Below are positions 1 to 12,718 of a stretch of 64,000 nt of DNA, piece by piece (the first letter of the stretch is position 1; the number at the start of each line of letters is the position of its first letter). The notes under the pieces were generated by a model that was given only the letters and a program-made list of their open reading frames with translations, did no database searches and was not told the origin of the DNA. The DNA is taken from contig OZ025871.1 in the NCBI GenBank assembly GCA_964019415.1, forward strand, positions 12,184,936 through 12,248,935, read 5' to 3'. The stretch comes from Ianthella basta (lineage: Eukaryota; Porifera; Demospongiae; Verongiida; Ianthellidae). The position numbers and the translations under genes were made by a program.

Positions 1-1877
1 TGAGTGGACGGTGTATGAGTGGGTAGTGTGTGAGTGGACAGTGTACTAGTGGGTAGTGTGTGAGTGGACGGTGTACTAGTGGGTAGTGTGTGAGTGGACG
101 GTGTACTAGTGGGTAGTGTGTGAGTGGACGGTGTACAAGTGGGTAGTGTGTGAGTAGACAGTGTACGAGTGGGTAGTGTGTGAGTGGACAGTGTACTAGT
201 GGGTAGTGTGTGAGTGGACAGTGTACTAGTTGGTAGTGTGTGAGTGGACGGTGTACAAGTGGGTGGTGTGTGAGTAGACAGTGTACGAGTGGGTAGTGTG
301 TGAGTGGACAGTGTACTAGTGGGTAGTGTGTGAGTGGACGGTGTACAAGTGGGTAGTGTGTGAGTGGACGGTGTACGAGTGGGTAGTGTGTGAGTGGACG
401 GTGTACGAGTGGGTAGTGTGTGAGTGGACGGTGTACTAGTGTGTGAGTGGACGGTGTACGAGTGGGTAGTGTGTGAGTGGACGGTGTACAAGTGGGTAGT
501 GTGTGAGTGGACGGTGTACAAGTGGGTAGTGTGTGAGTGGACGGTGTACGAGTGGGTAGTGTGTGAGTGGACGGTGTACAAGTGGGTAGTGTGTGAGTGG
601 ACGGTGTACGAGTGGGTAGTGTGTGAGTGGACGGTGTACAAGTGGGTAGTGTGTGAGTGGACGGTGTACTAGTGGGTAGTGTGTGAGTGGACGGTGTACT
701 AGTGGGTAGTGTGTGAGTGGACGGTGTACGAGTGGGTAGTGTGTGAGTGGACGGTGTACAAGTGGGTAGTGTGTGAGTGGACGGTGTACTAGTGGGTAGT
801 GTGTGAGTGGACGGTGTACGAGTGGGTAGTGTGTGAGTGGACGGTGTACAAGTGGGTAGTGTGTGAGTGGACAGTGTACTAGTGGGTAGTGTGTGAGTGG
901 ACGGTGTACGAGTGGGTAGTGTGTGAGTGGACAGTGTACTAGTGGGTAGTGTGTGAGTGGACGGTGTACAAGTGGGTAGTGTGTGAGTGGACGGTGTACA
1001 AGTGGGTAGTGTGTGAGTGGACGGTGTACAAGTGGGTAGTGTGTGAGTGGACGGTGTACTAGTGGGTAGTGTGTGAGTGGACGGTGTACGAGTGGGTAGT
1101 GTGTGAGTGGACGGTGTACGAGTGGGTAGTGTGTGAGTGGACGGTGTACAAGTGGGTAGTGTGTGAGTGGACGGTGTATGAGTGGGTAGTGTGTGAGTGG
1201 ACGGTGTACAAGTGGGTAGTGTGTGAGTGGACGGTGTACGAGTGGGTAGTGTGTGAGTGGACGGTGTACTAGTGGGTAGTGTGTGAGTGGACGGTGTATG
1301 AGTGGGTAGTGTGTGAGTGGACGGTGTACTAGTGGGTAGTGTGTGAGTGGACGGTGTACGAGTGGGTAGTGTGTGAGTGGACGGTGTACAAGTGGGTAGT
1401 GTGTGAGTGGACGGTGTACAAGTGGGTAGTGTGTGAGTGGACGGTGTACGAGTGGGTAGTGTGTGAGTGGACGGTGTACTAGTGGGTAGTGTGTGAGTGG
1501 ACGGTGTATGAGTGGGTAGTGTGTGAGTGGACGGTGTACTAGTGGGTAGTGTGTGAGTGGACGGTGTACGAGTGGGTAGTGTGTGAGTGGACGGTGTACA
1601 AGTGGGTAGTGTGTGAGTGGACGGTGTACTAGTGGGTAGTGTGTGAGTGGACGGTGTACTAGTGGGTAGTGTGTGAGTGGACGGTGTACGAGTGGGTAGT
1701 GTGTGAGTGGACGGTGTACAAGTGGGTAGTGTGTGAGTGGACAGTGTACTAGTGGGTAGTGTGTGAGTGGACGGTGTACAAGTGGGTAGTGTGTGAGTGG
1801 ACAGTGTACTAGTGGGTAGTGTGTGAGGGGACGGTGTATGAGTGGGTAGTGTGTGAGTGGACGGTGTACAAGTGAGT
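1..1877. repeat. 30-bp minisatellite, about 62 copies
   Basis: Head-to-tail 30-bp unit reading TGAGTGGACG / GTGTACGAGT / GGGTAGTGTG. It starts before the window. One unit (421-443) is 23 bp because 7 bp are missing, which shifts the register of everything to its right. Most variants are at CpG sites: GTACGAG also occurs as GTACAAG and GTATGAG, and GGACGG as GGACAG. A second class has ACTAGT. Because 30 is a multiple of 3, one minus-strand frame stays open for almost 500 codons (a THYPLVHRPL-type decapeptide), but this is expected by chance. The array sits just left of the paralogous block, where the right-hand copy has an exon of an unidentified gene. Confidence 0.97.
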
Positions 1878-2192
1878 GGTGGTAGTTGGTGTAGACATGG
1901 ACCATGTCCATGGACACCTAGGGGGGAGCTATTTTGTGTCAAAATGTGTTCATGTAATGTGTCTCATCTAGTGCACAGTGCAATGTGTGGACTGTATTGC
2001 ATTGACCATGGACTCACATACGCACGTACACATACACATGTACTCAAGCACACACTTACACATGCACAGACATCTCTCTGTATACGTATATACGTAGGGG
2101 CTTACCATTATCAGAAGTGCATGTAGTGCATATTGTTTGTGTGCAGTGTTCACTTGGTTCCCTTTCTTTCCCAACTCTGTCCCCTGCACCAG

Positions 2193-2267
2193 GGAGGACC
2201 TCACTACTTCCCTCTCAGGACATTGCTCAGAGAGAGGTATTCCCTGATCATGACCCATCTCTTTTAG
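2193..2267 (+). pseudogene. broken exon of an unidentified gene (left copy)
   Basis: Paralogue of the exon at 46051-46137. A polypyrimidine tract and acceptor (CCCCTGCACCAG) precede it. Read in phase 0 it gives a peptide containing PLRTLLRERYSLIMTHLF, then TAG at 2265-2267 where the right copy has TGG (Trp). The donor after the exon is also weaker (ATT|GTATTT against AAG|GTATTG on the right). Another frame is open in both copies, but only the phase-0 frame links to the neighbouring exons at 45611-45716 and 46538-46621. I read this copy as pseudogenised or as a terminal-stop isoform. Confidence 0.5.
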
Positions 2268-2294
2268 GACAACACCATTGTATTTGTATTGTAT

Positions 2295-2480
2295 TTTGTG
2301 CATGACATTGTGTGCGTGTGTATGTGTGTGTGGGTGTGTGGTGCGTGTGTGTGTGGTGTGTAGGTGGGTGTGTGTGGTGTGTGTATGTGTGTGGGTGGGT
2401 GGGTGTGGCATGTGTATGTGTGTGTGGGTGGGGGCATGTGTGTGTGTGTGTGGGTGTGTGGTGTGTGGATGTGTGTGCAC
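2295..2480. repeat. GT-rich simple repeat in an intron
   Basis: Imperfect (TG)n tract with GGTG and GTGCG interruptions, about 180 bp. The same tract lies at 46160-46275 in the right copy but is shorter, so it was present before the duplication and has changed length since. Confidence 0.9.
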
Positions 2481-2749
2481 ATAATTACTTGTGGGGTGTT
2501 TTCGTGTGTGTGAATTCTGTTTGTGTGCACATTGTCGTCGCACGTGTAGTGGCAGTAGTGCTTGAATGGTTCATGGATTAAATGTGGGGGTGTGCTGCAC
2601 TCGGCACTTGTTACAGACACTGGTGTGTGTACTGTACATGCTGTGTATTGTCTGGTGTATGTTGCCAGTTGTCATGGTGCTCATGGTGCTCATGTTGTGT
2701 GTCTACATATCCTCCTCACTGACATGTTCACTGATTCCTCCTCCACCAG

Positions 2750-2818
2750 GACGGACTCCCATTGCCCACCAACCACTTGAAGGTCATCCCCCACCACCCC
2801 ATCAGCACCAACCTCCAG
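2750..2818 (+). pseudogene. exon of the unidentified gene, left copy, 15 bp shorter
   Basis: Exon bounded by TCCTCCTCCACCAG and CTCCAG|GTGTGT. It encodes DGLPLPTNHLK directly followed by VIPHHPISTNLQ in phase 0-0. The right copy (46538-46621) carries five more residues, WEQLQ, between these two parts. The reading frame is kept, but since the preceding exon has a stop in this copy the whole left copy is probably not functional. Confidence 0.45.
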
Positions 2819-3439
2819 GTGTGTTCAAGTGTACATTGGACTCCATCTTGTATTCCAGTCACTTTCACATTTGAGACTACCCTAGCTGGTCTTACACAAC
2901 TACCCATCACCTCCTACATCACCTCTCTGTGTTGTTCTCTTTACCTATCCATAGACACATGTTGTCAATGCTGCACTCTACAGTAGCAGAGAGTGGGGGA
3001 GTGGTGAGCACACTTGGACAGGAGAGAAGAGCTAGTGATGACTCAGCAGCTGTAACAACTTTCACTTGATCAGAATTTATACATAATTATTGTATGCATT
3101 TTCCTCTATAATGTACAGTATAGATTATACATTCCATTGAAAGTGCTGACATAATGACTATCAGTCATATTAATTACTGCATTCTAAAATTATATACATC
3201 CTGTATCTACTCTTGTAATTACAATAATTACAATACTATTATATAGCGTAAAGCCATGCCCAACACACATTGATCTGACTGTGCCAGCTACATATATAGC
3301 TATGTAGTCTATATTATGCAATTGTGCATGTGCCTGTAGCCTCAACTGAGCAATGGGTGGTGGCAATGGTGCATGCAATTAAAAGCACATGTACACAAAG
3401 TCATATGATCGATCACATGTACAATCACATGAAATATTA

Positions 3440-3785
3440 TATCATATTATGCCAGACGAATGTGAAACGGACTGTGGAATGAACTGGAGCTAGCACAGTG
3501 TCTGGTGGTAAAGGGATGGCTGACTCCCAGGGAACACAGCTAGCTAGTGTGGAGACCTTGCTGGAAATGCCCGGATGTGTACCCAACGCTCTCTTGGCCG
3601 CAGTGCTGTTTAGCAGTAGCAGTAATGTAGTCTTGTCCCCAGCCCGCTTCTGGCCGCCATTTTGCAATGGCCGGCCCAAAAGGGGGGCTGGGAAGGAGAC
3701 TAGTGAGACTAGCGGTAATGAGGTTACCGTGTCTTCTGCTTTCACACCACCAGAAGAGAGGGGCTTATCAGATAATTGAGCCCAC
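3440..3785. other. segment present only in the left copy; no clear gene
   Basis: About 350 bp with no counterpart between 47300 and 47370 in the right copy. It is open on both strands (plus 3498-3779, minus 3437-3787) but neither translation resembles a family I know. It is GC-richer than its surroundings and contains a partly palindromic stretch, GGCCGCCATTTTGC followed by AATGGCCGGCC (about 3651-3675). Either an insertion here or a deletion on the right; no target-site duplication was found. Confidence 0.4.
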
Positions 3786-3971
3786 AATCACATGACAACA
3801 GTTTGAACTGAACACACACACGTTTATAGCATCAGGAGGAATAGAATAGTACAAACAAAATCAATCAAAGTAAAATCAATGTTGCCAAGTGTGTTGATGT
3901 ATGAGCCTGAACTGGAGAGAGGGGGTGGGGCTAGGAGAGAGGGGGGCGGGGCTAGGAGAGAGGGGGCGGGG

Positions 3972-5556
<1,585 letters not shown>

Positions 5557-5565
5557 CTGCACCTA

Positions 5566-5665
5566 GTCTCACATAGCCGACCGCTATTCCTGCCTCCATT
5601 TTTATATTATGATGTCATCATTATATAAAATGAAGCCAGGAATAGCGGTCGGCTACACAAGAGAC
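5566..5665. mobile_element. 100-bp MITE-like palindrome with TA target duplication
   Basis: The two ends are inverted repeats of about 38 bp. The left arm reads GTCTCACATAGCCGACCGCT and continues ATTCCTG; the right arm is its near-perfect reverse complement, with a GC-free AT-rich centre. The element is flanked by TA on both sides (5564-5565 and 5666-5667), the target duplication used by Tc1/mariner-type transposases. It has no coding capacity. It abuts the first visible exon of the NRBP-like gene (5510-5556). The homologous place on the right (about 51940) lacks it. Confidence 0.8.
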
Positions 5666-5825
5666 TAAACTGTACTATTGTCACATCCATCACCATCACA
5701 CTTCTCAACAACATCAACCTAGCACCCTCCACTCCTTCACACCTTCACAACATCCATCACACTCACCCTCACAACATATACTATGGACACAATCGCAGCG
5801 ACTCACTGTCAGTGAACAGACACAC

Positions 5826-6090
5826 AACACTTGAGCTCACTGCAACTGAACACACCACAAACTACTGACCAGTCCACACTGACCACTCCAACCCACAACA
5901 GGTCCACTGACAACACTGCACACAGACACAGAATAAGTGTTAGTACAAACACCACACCAACGGCCACACAGTCAGTAGTACCACACCGTTGTCATAGCAA
6001 CTGGAAACACGACAATGTGTCTTTGAGATTACATTGTGGCCTCATGAGAAGTGCACTGGGACAAGATAGCACGGTAGGCATCAGTGTTAG
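5826..6090. repeat. second stretch of the segmental duplication (partner 52395-53090)
   Basis: Nearly identical to 52395-52611 (both contain TGACCAGTCCACACTGACCA and AGGTCCACTGACAAC) and again to 53030-53090 (ACATTGTGGCCTCATGAGAA). The right copy carries about 415 bp more between these two parts; here they are joined directly at about 6030. Confidence 0.85.
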
Positions 6091-6299
6091 CAGTAGTGAC
6101 CGAGTGACAGAGGGAGCGACTGCACAACTTGGCGAGTACAAGACAGTTGAACAGAACTGTCCTACAGCATTCTACCCTCCGATAACAGAACTCAGTCGAC
6201 TACAAACGAAGCTCCATCACTAGCTACAACACTGAAGAGAGAGTAGCTACCACAAAGTTCTAGCTAGCTAACTACACTGTCCAGCTCCCCCATACCCTC

Positions 6300-6650
6300 A
6301 CCTCACCATGTGGTCACGTCGTGGTGGCGTAGTTGACACCGACTTGAGTATTCCTCTGTGCAGGAAGAAGGCCGCTCCTCCAGGCCATCTGGAGTGCAGC
6401 TCGCGTTATCTGGCGCCAAAGAGCACGTGGTCAAGAAAATGGCGTCGGCAGCAGATCAGCTGCAGCAGCGATTTGTCAAACATGTAGAAAGAGTAAGCGA
6501 CGGATGACGTTTTGTCTCTCTGACATCTACCTCGTTCAATGAGCAGAAGAAAGTGACAAGTTGCTAATCGTTTAGTGCGGGATACCAAGAGGACGACGAT
6601 TCGGTTACAGCGTCCACCCGGCCCAGGTGATGGCTGTAAGTGAAGCACTT
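6300..6650. promoter_or_regulatory. possible 5' region shared by divergent genes
   Basis: A stretch richer in CpG than its surroundings (CGCGTTATCTGGCGCC, GTGGTCACGTCGTGG) between minus-strand exons to the left and a plus-strand candidate first exon at 6439. No TATA or initiator motif is convincing. This is an inference from base composition and gene orientation only. Confidence 0.3.
6439..6492 (+). CDS. candidate first exon, gene unknown
   Basis: AAAATGGCG gives a good start context. The 18 codons read MASAADQLQQRFVKHVER and end at a strong donor, AGA|GTAAGC, in phase 0. If real, the 38.7-kb satellite to its right would lie in the first intron of a plus-strand gene. A 25-bp candidate exon (after GGTTACAG, before GTAAGTG, about 6612-6636) could follow. 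The phases do not join cleanly to the exon at 45611, so a link with that gene is not shown. No family was recognised. Confidence 0.35.
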
Positions 6651-6687
6651 GTACACAACGCGCTCTCGTTGTCTGTAGACATGTAGT

Positions 6688-6835
6688 GACATGTGTACTA
6701 CTTGTCTGTGTGTGTCAACATATACCACTTTACATGTACTGACATGTGCACTACTTGTCTCTGTGTGTGTCCACATATACCACTTTACATGTACTGACAT
6801 GTGCACTACTTGTCTGTGTGTGTGTCCACATATAT
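6688..6835. repeat. 53-55-bp short tandem repeat at the left edge of the satellite
   Basis: Nearly three copies of a unit starting GACATGTGCACTACTTGTCT and ending with CACTTTACATGTACT. The third copy runs from CCACATATA directly into TCTTACTGTATCTTGCC, the first satellite-like sequence, so this is the unit-to-satellite transition. Confidence 0.9.
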
Positions 6836-9800
6836 CTTACTGTATCTTGCCAAATCTTGCCTAATCTTACCTTGTCATATCTTGCCGAATCTTACCTTGT
6901 CATATCTTGCCGTATCTTGCCTAATCTTACCTTGTCATATCTTGCCTAATCTAACCTTGTCATTTCTTGCCGAATCTTGCCTAATCTTACCTTGTCATAT
7001 CTTGCCGAATCTTGCCTAATCTTACCTTGTCATATCTTGCCGATTCTTGCCTAATCTTACCTTGTCATATCTTGCTTAATCTTACCTTGTCATATCTTGC
7101 CGAATCTTGCCAAATCTTACCTTGTCATATCTTACCGATTCTTACCTAATCTTACCTTGTCATATCTTGCCGAATCTAGCCTAATCTTACCTTGTCATAT
7201 CTTGCTGAATCTTGCCTAATCTTACCTTGTCATATCTTGCCTAATCTTACTTTGTCATTTCTTGCCGAATCTTGCCTAATCTTACCTTGTCATATCTTGC
7301 CTAATCTTACCTTGTCATATCTTGCTGAATCTTGCTAAATCTTACCTTGTCATTTCTTGCCGAATCTTGCCTAATCTTACCTTGTCATATCTTGCCTAAT
7401 CTTACCTTGTCATATCTTGCCGAATCTAGCCTTATCTTACCTTGTCATATCTTGCCGAATCTTGCCTAATCTTACCTTGTCATATCTTGCCTAATCTTAC
7501 CTTGTCATATCTTGCCAAATCTTACCTTGTCATATCTTGCCTAATCTTGCCTAATCTTACCTTGTCATATCTTGCCAAATCTTGCCTAATCTTACCTTGT
7601 CATATCTTGCCAAATCTTGCCTAATCTTACCTTGTCATATCTTGCCAAATCTTGTTAATCTTGCCAGATCTTACCTTATCATAGCTTGCCTATTCTTGCA
7701 AAATCTTACCTTGTCATATCTTGCCGAACCTAGCCTAATCTTACCTTGTCATATCTTGCCGAATCTTGCCTAATCTTACCTTGTCATTTCTTGCCGAATC
7801 TTGCCTAATGTTACCTTGTCATATCTTGCCGAATCTTGCTAAATCTTACCTTGTCATTTCTTGCCGAATCTTGCCTAATCTTACCTTGTCATATCTTGCC
7901 TAATCTTACCTTGTCATATCTTGCCGAATCTTGCCTAATCTTACCTTGTCATATCTTGCCGAATCTTGCCTAATCTTACCTTGTCATATCTTGCCTAATC
8001 TTACCTTGTCATATCTTGCCAAATCTTACCTTGTCATATCTTGCCGAATCTTGCCTAATTTTACCTTGTCATATCTTGCCAAATCTTGCCTAATCTTACC
8101 TTGTCATATCTTGCCAAATCTAGCCTAATCTTACCTTCTCATATCTTGCCAGATCTTGTTAATCTTGCCAGATCTTACCTTATCATAGCTTGCCTATTCT
8201 TGCAAAATCTTACCTTGTCATATCTTGCCGAACCTAGCCTAATCTTACCTTGTCATATCTTGCCGAACCCTGCCTAATCTTACCTTGTCATATCTTGCCT
8301 AATCTTACCTTGTCATTTCGTGCCGAATCTTGCCTAATCTTACCTTGTCATATCTTGCCTAATCTTACCTTGTCATTTCTTGCCGAATCTTGCCTAATCT
8401 TACCTTGTCATATCTTGCCGAATCTTGCTAAATCTTACCTTGTCATTTCTTGCCGAATCTTGCCTAATCTTACCTTGTCATATCTTGCCTAATCTTACCT
8501 TGTCATATCTTGCCGAATCTTGCCTAATCTTACCTTGTCATATCTTGCCGAATCTTGCCTAATCTTACCTTGTCATATCTTGCCTAATCTTACCTTGTCA
8601 TATCTTGCCAAATCTTACCTTGTCATATCTTGCCGAATCTTGCCTAATTTTACCTTGTCATATCTTGCCAAATCTTGCCTAATCTTACCTTGTCATATCT
8701 TGCCAAATCTTGCCTAATCTTACCTTCTCATATCTTGCCAAATCTTGTTAATCTTGCCAGATCTTACCTTATCATAGCTTGCCTATTCTTGCAAAATCTT
8801 ACCTTGTCATATCTTGCCGAACCTAGCCTAATCTTACCTTGTCATATCTTGCCGAATCTTGCCTAATCTTACCTTGTCATATCTTGCCTAATCTTACCTT
8901 GTCATTTCGTGCCGAATCTTGCCTAATCTTACCTTGTCATATCTTGCCGAATCCTGCTAAATCTTACCTTGTCATTTCTTGCCGAATCTTGCCTAATCTT
9001 ACCTTGTCATATCTTGCCTAATCTTACCTTGTCATATCTTGCCGAATCTTGCCTAATCTTACCTTGTCATATCTTGCCGAATCTTGCCTAATCTTACCTT
9101 GTCATATCTTGCCTAATCTTACCTTGTCATATCTTGCCAAATCTTACCTTGTCATATCTTGCCGAATCTTGCCTAATTTTACCTTGTCATATCTTGCCAA
9201 ATCTTGCCTAATCTTACCTTGTCATATCTTGCCAAATCTTGCCTAATCTTACCTTCTCATATCTTGCCAAATCTTGTTAATCTTGCCAGATCTTACCTTA
9301 TCATAGCTTGCCTATTCTTGCAAAATCTTACCTTGTCATATCTTGCCGAACCTAGCCTAATCTTACCTTGTCATATCTTGCCGAATCTTGCCTAATCTTA
9401 CATTGTCATATCTTGCCTAATCTTACCTTGTCATTTCGTGCCGAATCTTGCCTAATCTTACCTTGTCATATCTTGCCTAATCTTACCTTGTCATTTCTTG
9501 CCGAATCTTGCCTAATCTTACCTTGTCATATCTTGCCGAATCTTGCTAAATCTTACCTTGTCATATCTTGCCTAAGCTTACCTTGTCATATCTTGCCTAA
9601 TCTTGCTTAATCTTACCTTGTCATATCTTGCCGAATCTTGCTAAATCTTACCTTGTCATTTCTTGCCGAATCTTGCCTAATCTTACCTTGTCATATCTTG
9701 CCGAATCTTGCTAAATCTAACCTTGTCATTTCTTGCCGAATCTTGCCTAATCTTACCTTGTCATATCTTGCCTAATCTTGCTTAATCTTACCTTGTCATA

Positions 9801-11395
9801 TCTTGCCTAATCTTACCTTGTCATTTCTTGCCGAATCTTGCCTAATCTTACCTTGTCATATCTTGCCGAGTCTAGCCTAATCTTACCTTGTCATATCTTG
9901 CCTTATCTTGCTAAATCTTACCTTGTCATATCTTGCCTTATCTTGCTAAATCTCACCTTGTCATATCTTGCCAAATCTTGCCAAATCTAACCTTGTCATT
10001 TCTTGCCGAATCTTGCCTAATCTTACCTTGTCATATCTTGCCGAATCTTGCCGAATCTTACCTTGTCATTTCTTGCCGATTCTTGCCTAATCTTACCTTG
10101 TCATATCTTGCCGAATCTAGCCTAATCTTACCTTGTCATATCTTGCCTAATCTTACCTTGTCATATCTTGCCTAATCTAACCTTGTCATTTCTTGCCGAA
10201 TCTTACCTAATCCTACCTTGTCATAACTTGCCGAATCTTGCCTAATCTTACCTTGACATATCTTGCCGAATCTAGCCTAATCTTGCCTTGTCATATCTTC
10301 CCAAATCTAGCCTAATCTTACCTTGTCATATCTTGCCTAATCTTGCTTAATCTTACCTTGTCATATCTTGCCGAATCTTGCTAAATCTTACCTTGTCATT
10401 TCTTGCCGAATCTTGCCTAATCTTACCTTGTCATATCTTGCCGAATCTTGCTAAATCTAACCTTGTCATTTCTTGCCGAATCTTGCCTAATCTTACCTTG
10501 TCATATCTTGCCTAATCTTGCTTAATCTTACCTTGTCATATCTTGCCTAATCTTACCTTGTCATTTCTTGCCGAATCTTGCCTAATCTTACCTTGTCATA
10601 TCTTGCCGAGTCTAGCCTAATCTTACCTTGTCATATCTTGCTTTATCTTGCTAAATCTTACCTTGTCATATCTTGCCTTATCTTGCTAAATCTCACCTTG
10701 TCATATCTTGCCAAATCTTGCCAAATCTAGCCTTGTCATTTCTTGCCGAATCTTGCCTAATCTTAGCTTGTCATATCTTGCCGAATCTTGCCGAATCTTA
10801 CCTTGTCATTTCTTGCCGATTCTTGCCTAATCTTACCTTGTCATATCTTGCCGAATCTTGCCTAATCTTACCTTGTCATATCTTGCCTAATCTTACCTTG
10901 TCATATCTTGCCTAATCTAACCTTGTCATTTCTTGCCGAATCTTACCTAATCCTACCTTGTCATAACTTGCCGAATCTTGCCTAATCTTACCTTAACATA
11001 TCTTGCCGAATCTAGCCTAATCTTGCCTTGTCATATCTTCCCAAATCTAGCCTAATCTTACCTTGTCATATCTTGCCTAATCTTGCTTAATCTTACCTTG
11101 TAATATCTTGTCTAATCTAACCTTGTCATTTCTTGCCGAATCTTGCCTAATCTTACCTTGTCATATCTTGCCTAATCTTGCTTAATCTTACCTTGTCATA
11201 TCTTGCCTAATCTTACCTTGTCATATCTTGCCTCATCTAACCTTGTCATTTCTTGCCGAATCTTGCCTAATCTTACCTTGTCATATCTTGCCGAATCTTG
11301 CCTAATCTTACCTTGTCATATCTTACCGATTCTTGCCTTGTCATATCTTGCCAAATCTTACCTTGTCATATCTTGCTTAATCTTACCTTCTCATA
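6836..11395 (+). repeat. 35-bp satellite, left segment
   Basis: The main unit is three 10-mers plus five bases: CTTGCCGAAT, CTTGCCTAAT, CTTACCTTGT, CATAT. A 25-bp unit lacking one CTTGCC 10-mer is also common. All units point the same way. Local higher-order copies occur: the block starting near 7931 recurs at 8520 and 9049 (steps 589 and 529 bp), and that at 9933 recurs at 10673 (740 bp). The typical variants CCGAAT, CCAAAT and CTGAAT are what CpG deamination gives. Short open frames (MPNLTLSYLA-type) appear in all copies because the unit has few stops. They are not genes. Confidence 0.98.
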
Positions 11396-12646
11396 AGCAA
11401 AGTCCTAGAGTGGTCCATTCTGATTACCTGGAATGAATTCTTTATCATGAGTGATTTACAATTTGGCTTCAAATCTGGCTTTTCTACTACCCTTTGTACT
11501 GGTGTCATGAAATCTGTTATCAATCGCTACTTGAATAAAGGTTCTAAAGTGTATGCTTGCTTGATTGATGCCTCAAAAGCTTTTGACACAGTTGACCACG
11601 GCATCCTGTTTTCAAAATTGCTTGAAAGAAGAATGCCCAAGCCTATTGTACGTCTGTTATTGCAGTGGTACAAGTCTCAGAAATTGTGTGTTCGATGGTT
11701 GGGTAAATCCTCTGACCACTTTGAGGTCTCCAATGGGGTTCGCCAAGGCGGTGTCCTTAGCCCAATATTGTTCACAATTTATCTTGATGGCCTGCTAGAT
11801 TCACTTCGTACTAGTGGTCGTGGCTGTTACTGGGAGGATCACTTCTCCGGGGCTTTTTGCTATGCCGATGATCTAACCATTCTTGCTCCATCCCCAGATG
11901 CCCTTAGAAAGATGCTTGCCCTATGTGAACAATATGCTCAGGCTCATGGGATTCAATTCAATGCTGATAAGACTCAACTTATATGTTTTAGACGTACTGC
12001 AGGTTCTGATCATACCCGCTTCTCACTCTGTGGCCACTGCCTGCCTATGGTTGATTCAGTCGTTCACCTTGGGAATACTTTGCAGTATGACTTGTCTGAT
12101 AAGCTGGATATTCATTTAAAATCAATGGCATTTATCCGCCAGGCTAACTCTGTCCTGTTTCGATTTAAGGGGTGTAATCCGGAGACAAAGATGAAACTAT
12201 TCAATGCATACTGTCTTTCACTGTATGGGTGCGCATTGTGGAGGCTCGATGCCCCAGACATCCGATCTCTTCATGTGTCGTTTAACAATGTTATCAGACG
12301 AATTTGGAATCTTCCACACAATTGCCATACGTCTATTGCCCATGCTGTTGGATTTACTAAAAGCATTTACAACATCATTTATTCCAGATTTATCAGACTA
12401 CTTTCCACTGCATTATCTCACTCATCTAGTTTCATTCGTTCTGTTTTTCATGAAAGTTCTTTAGTATGTAACTCAGGTTTTATAGGGTACAACTGTATGT
12501 TTGGTCCTTCTCATTGTAAATCTTATTCCACCGATCATGTTGCTGTGGGTCATCTAATTAGAGAGATCCGAGATACTCACTCTGTAATTCCCCATTTTGC
12601 TCAGTCAGAATTAGACTTTATTGTATCCTCAGCCTCCACCATGTAA
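11396..12646 (+). CDS. reverse transcriptase, 5'-truncated
   Basis: Open for 416 codons from the left junction to TAA; the first internal Met is at 11447 but the true start is lost. The visible reading begins SKVLEWSIL, a normal reverse-transcriptase fingers segment, then QFGFKSGFST, LIDASKAFDTVDH (first catalytic Asp, residues about 60-72), GVRQGGVLSPILF and FCYADDL (catalytic YADD). The thumb and C-terminal part follow (YGCALWRLD). No stops or frameshifts, so the insertion is young. No endonuclease domain is left. The clade is not settled; the AAT tail suggests I-like, but the YADD box region also fits other groups. Confidence 0.9.
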   Translation, partial: SKVLEWSILITWNEFFIMSDLQFGFKSGFSTTLCTGVMKSVINRYLNKGSKVYACLIDASKAFDTVDHGILFSKLLERRMPKPIVRLLLQWYKSQKLCVRWLGKSSDHFEVSNGVRQGGVLSPILFTIYLDGLLDSLRTSGRGCYWEDHFSGAFCYADDLTILAPSPDALRKMLALCEQYAQAHGIQFNADKTQLICFRRTAGSDHTRFSLCGHCLPMVDSVVHLGNTLQYDLSDKLDIHLKSMAFIRQANSVLFRFKGCNPETKMKLFNAYCLSLYGCALWRLDAPDIRSLHVSFNNVIRRIWNLPHNCHTSIAHAVGFTKSIYNIIYSRFIRLLSTALSHSSSFIRSVFHESSLVCNSGFIGYNCMFGPSHCKSYSTDHVAVGHLIREIRDTHSVIPHFAQSELDFIVSSASTM

Positions 12647-12718
12647 CTTAACTTGTGCTGTTTCTGCTCCTTTGCACCTTCACTGGTGTGTTTTTCAATA
12701 ATAATAATAATAATAATA
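11396..12718 (+). mobile_element. 5'-truncated LINE (non-LTR retrotransposon) inside the satellite
   Basis: Unique sequence that interrupts the satellite at TCTCATA (left) and resumes at ATCTTGCC (right), so the satellite phase continues across the insertion with an overlap of about 3 bp (ATA). The element ends in (AAT)n, about seven repeats, as in I-clade and some related LINEs. The 5' part (endonuclease, ORF1) is missing, as usual for incomplete target-primed reverse transcription. It was inserted after the array had formed. Confidence 0.9.

Noticed and set aside
436..1917. 493-codon minus-strand open frame with a THYPLVHRPL decapeptide repeat
   Set aside because: It is the translation of a 30-bp minisatellite; a unit length divisible by three keeps a frame open without selection. 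No start context, splice site or domain supports a protein.
3437..3787. Overlapping open frames on both strands in the left-only segment
   Set aside because: No recognisable domain, no clear splice partner in phase, and no counterpart in the paralogous block.
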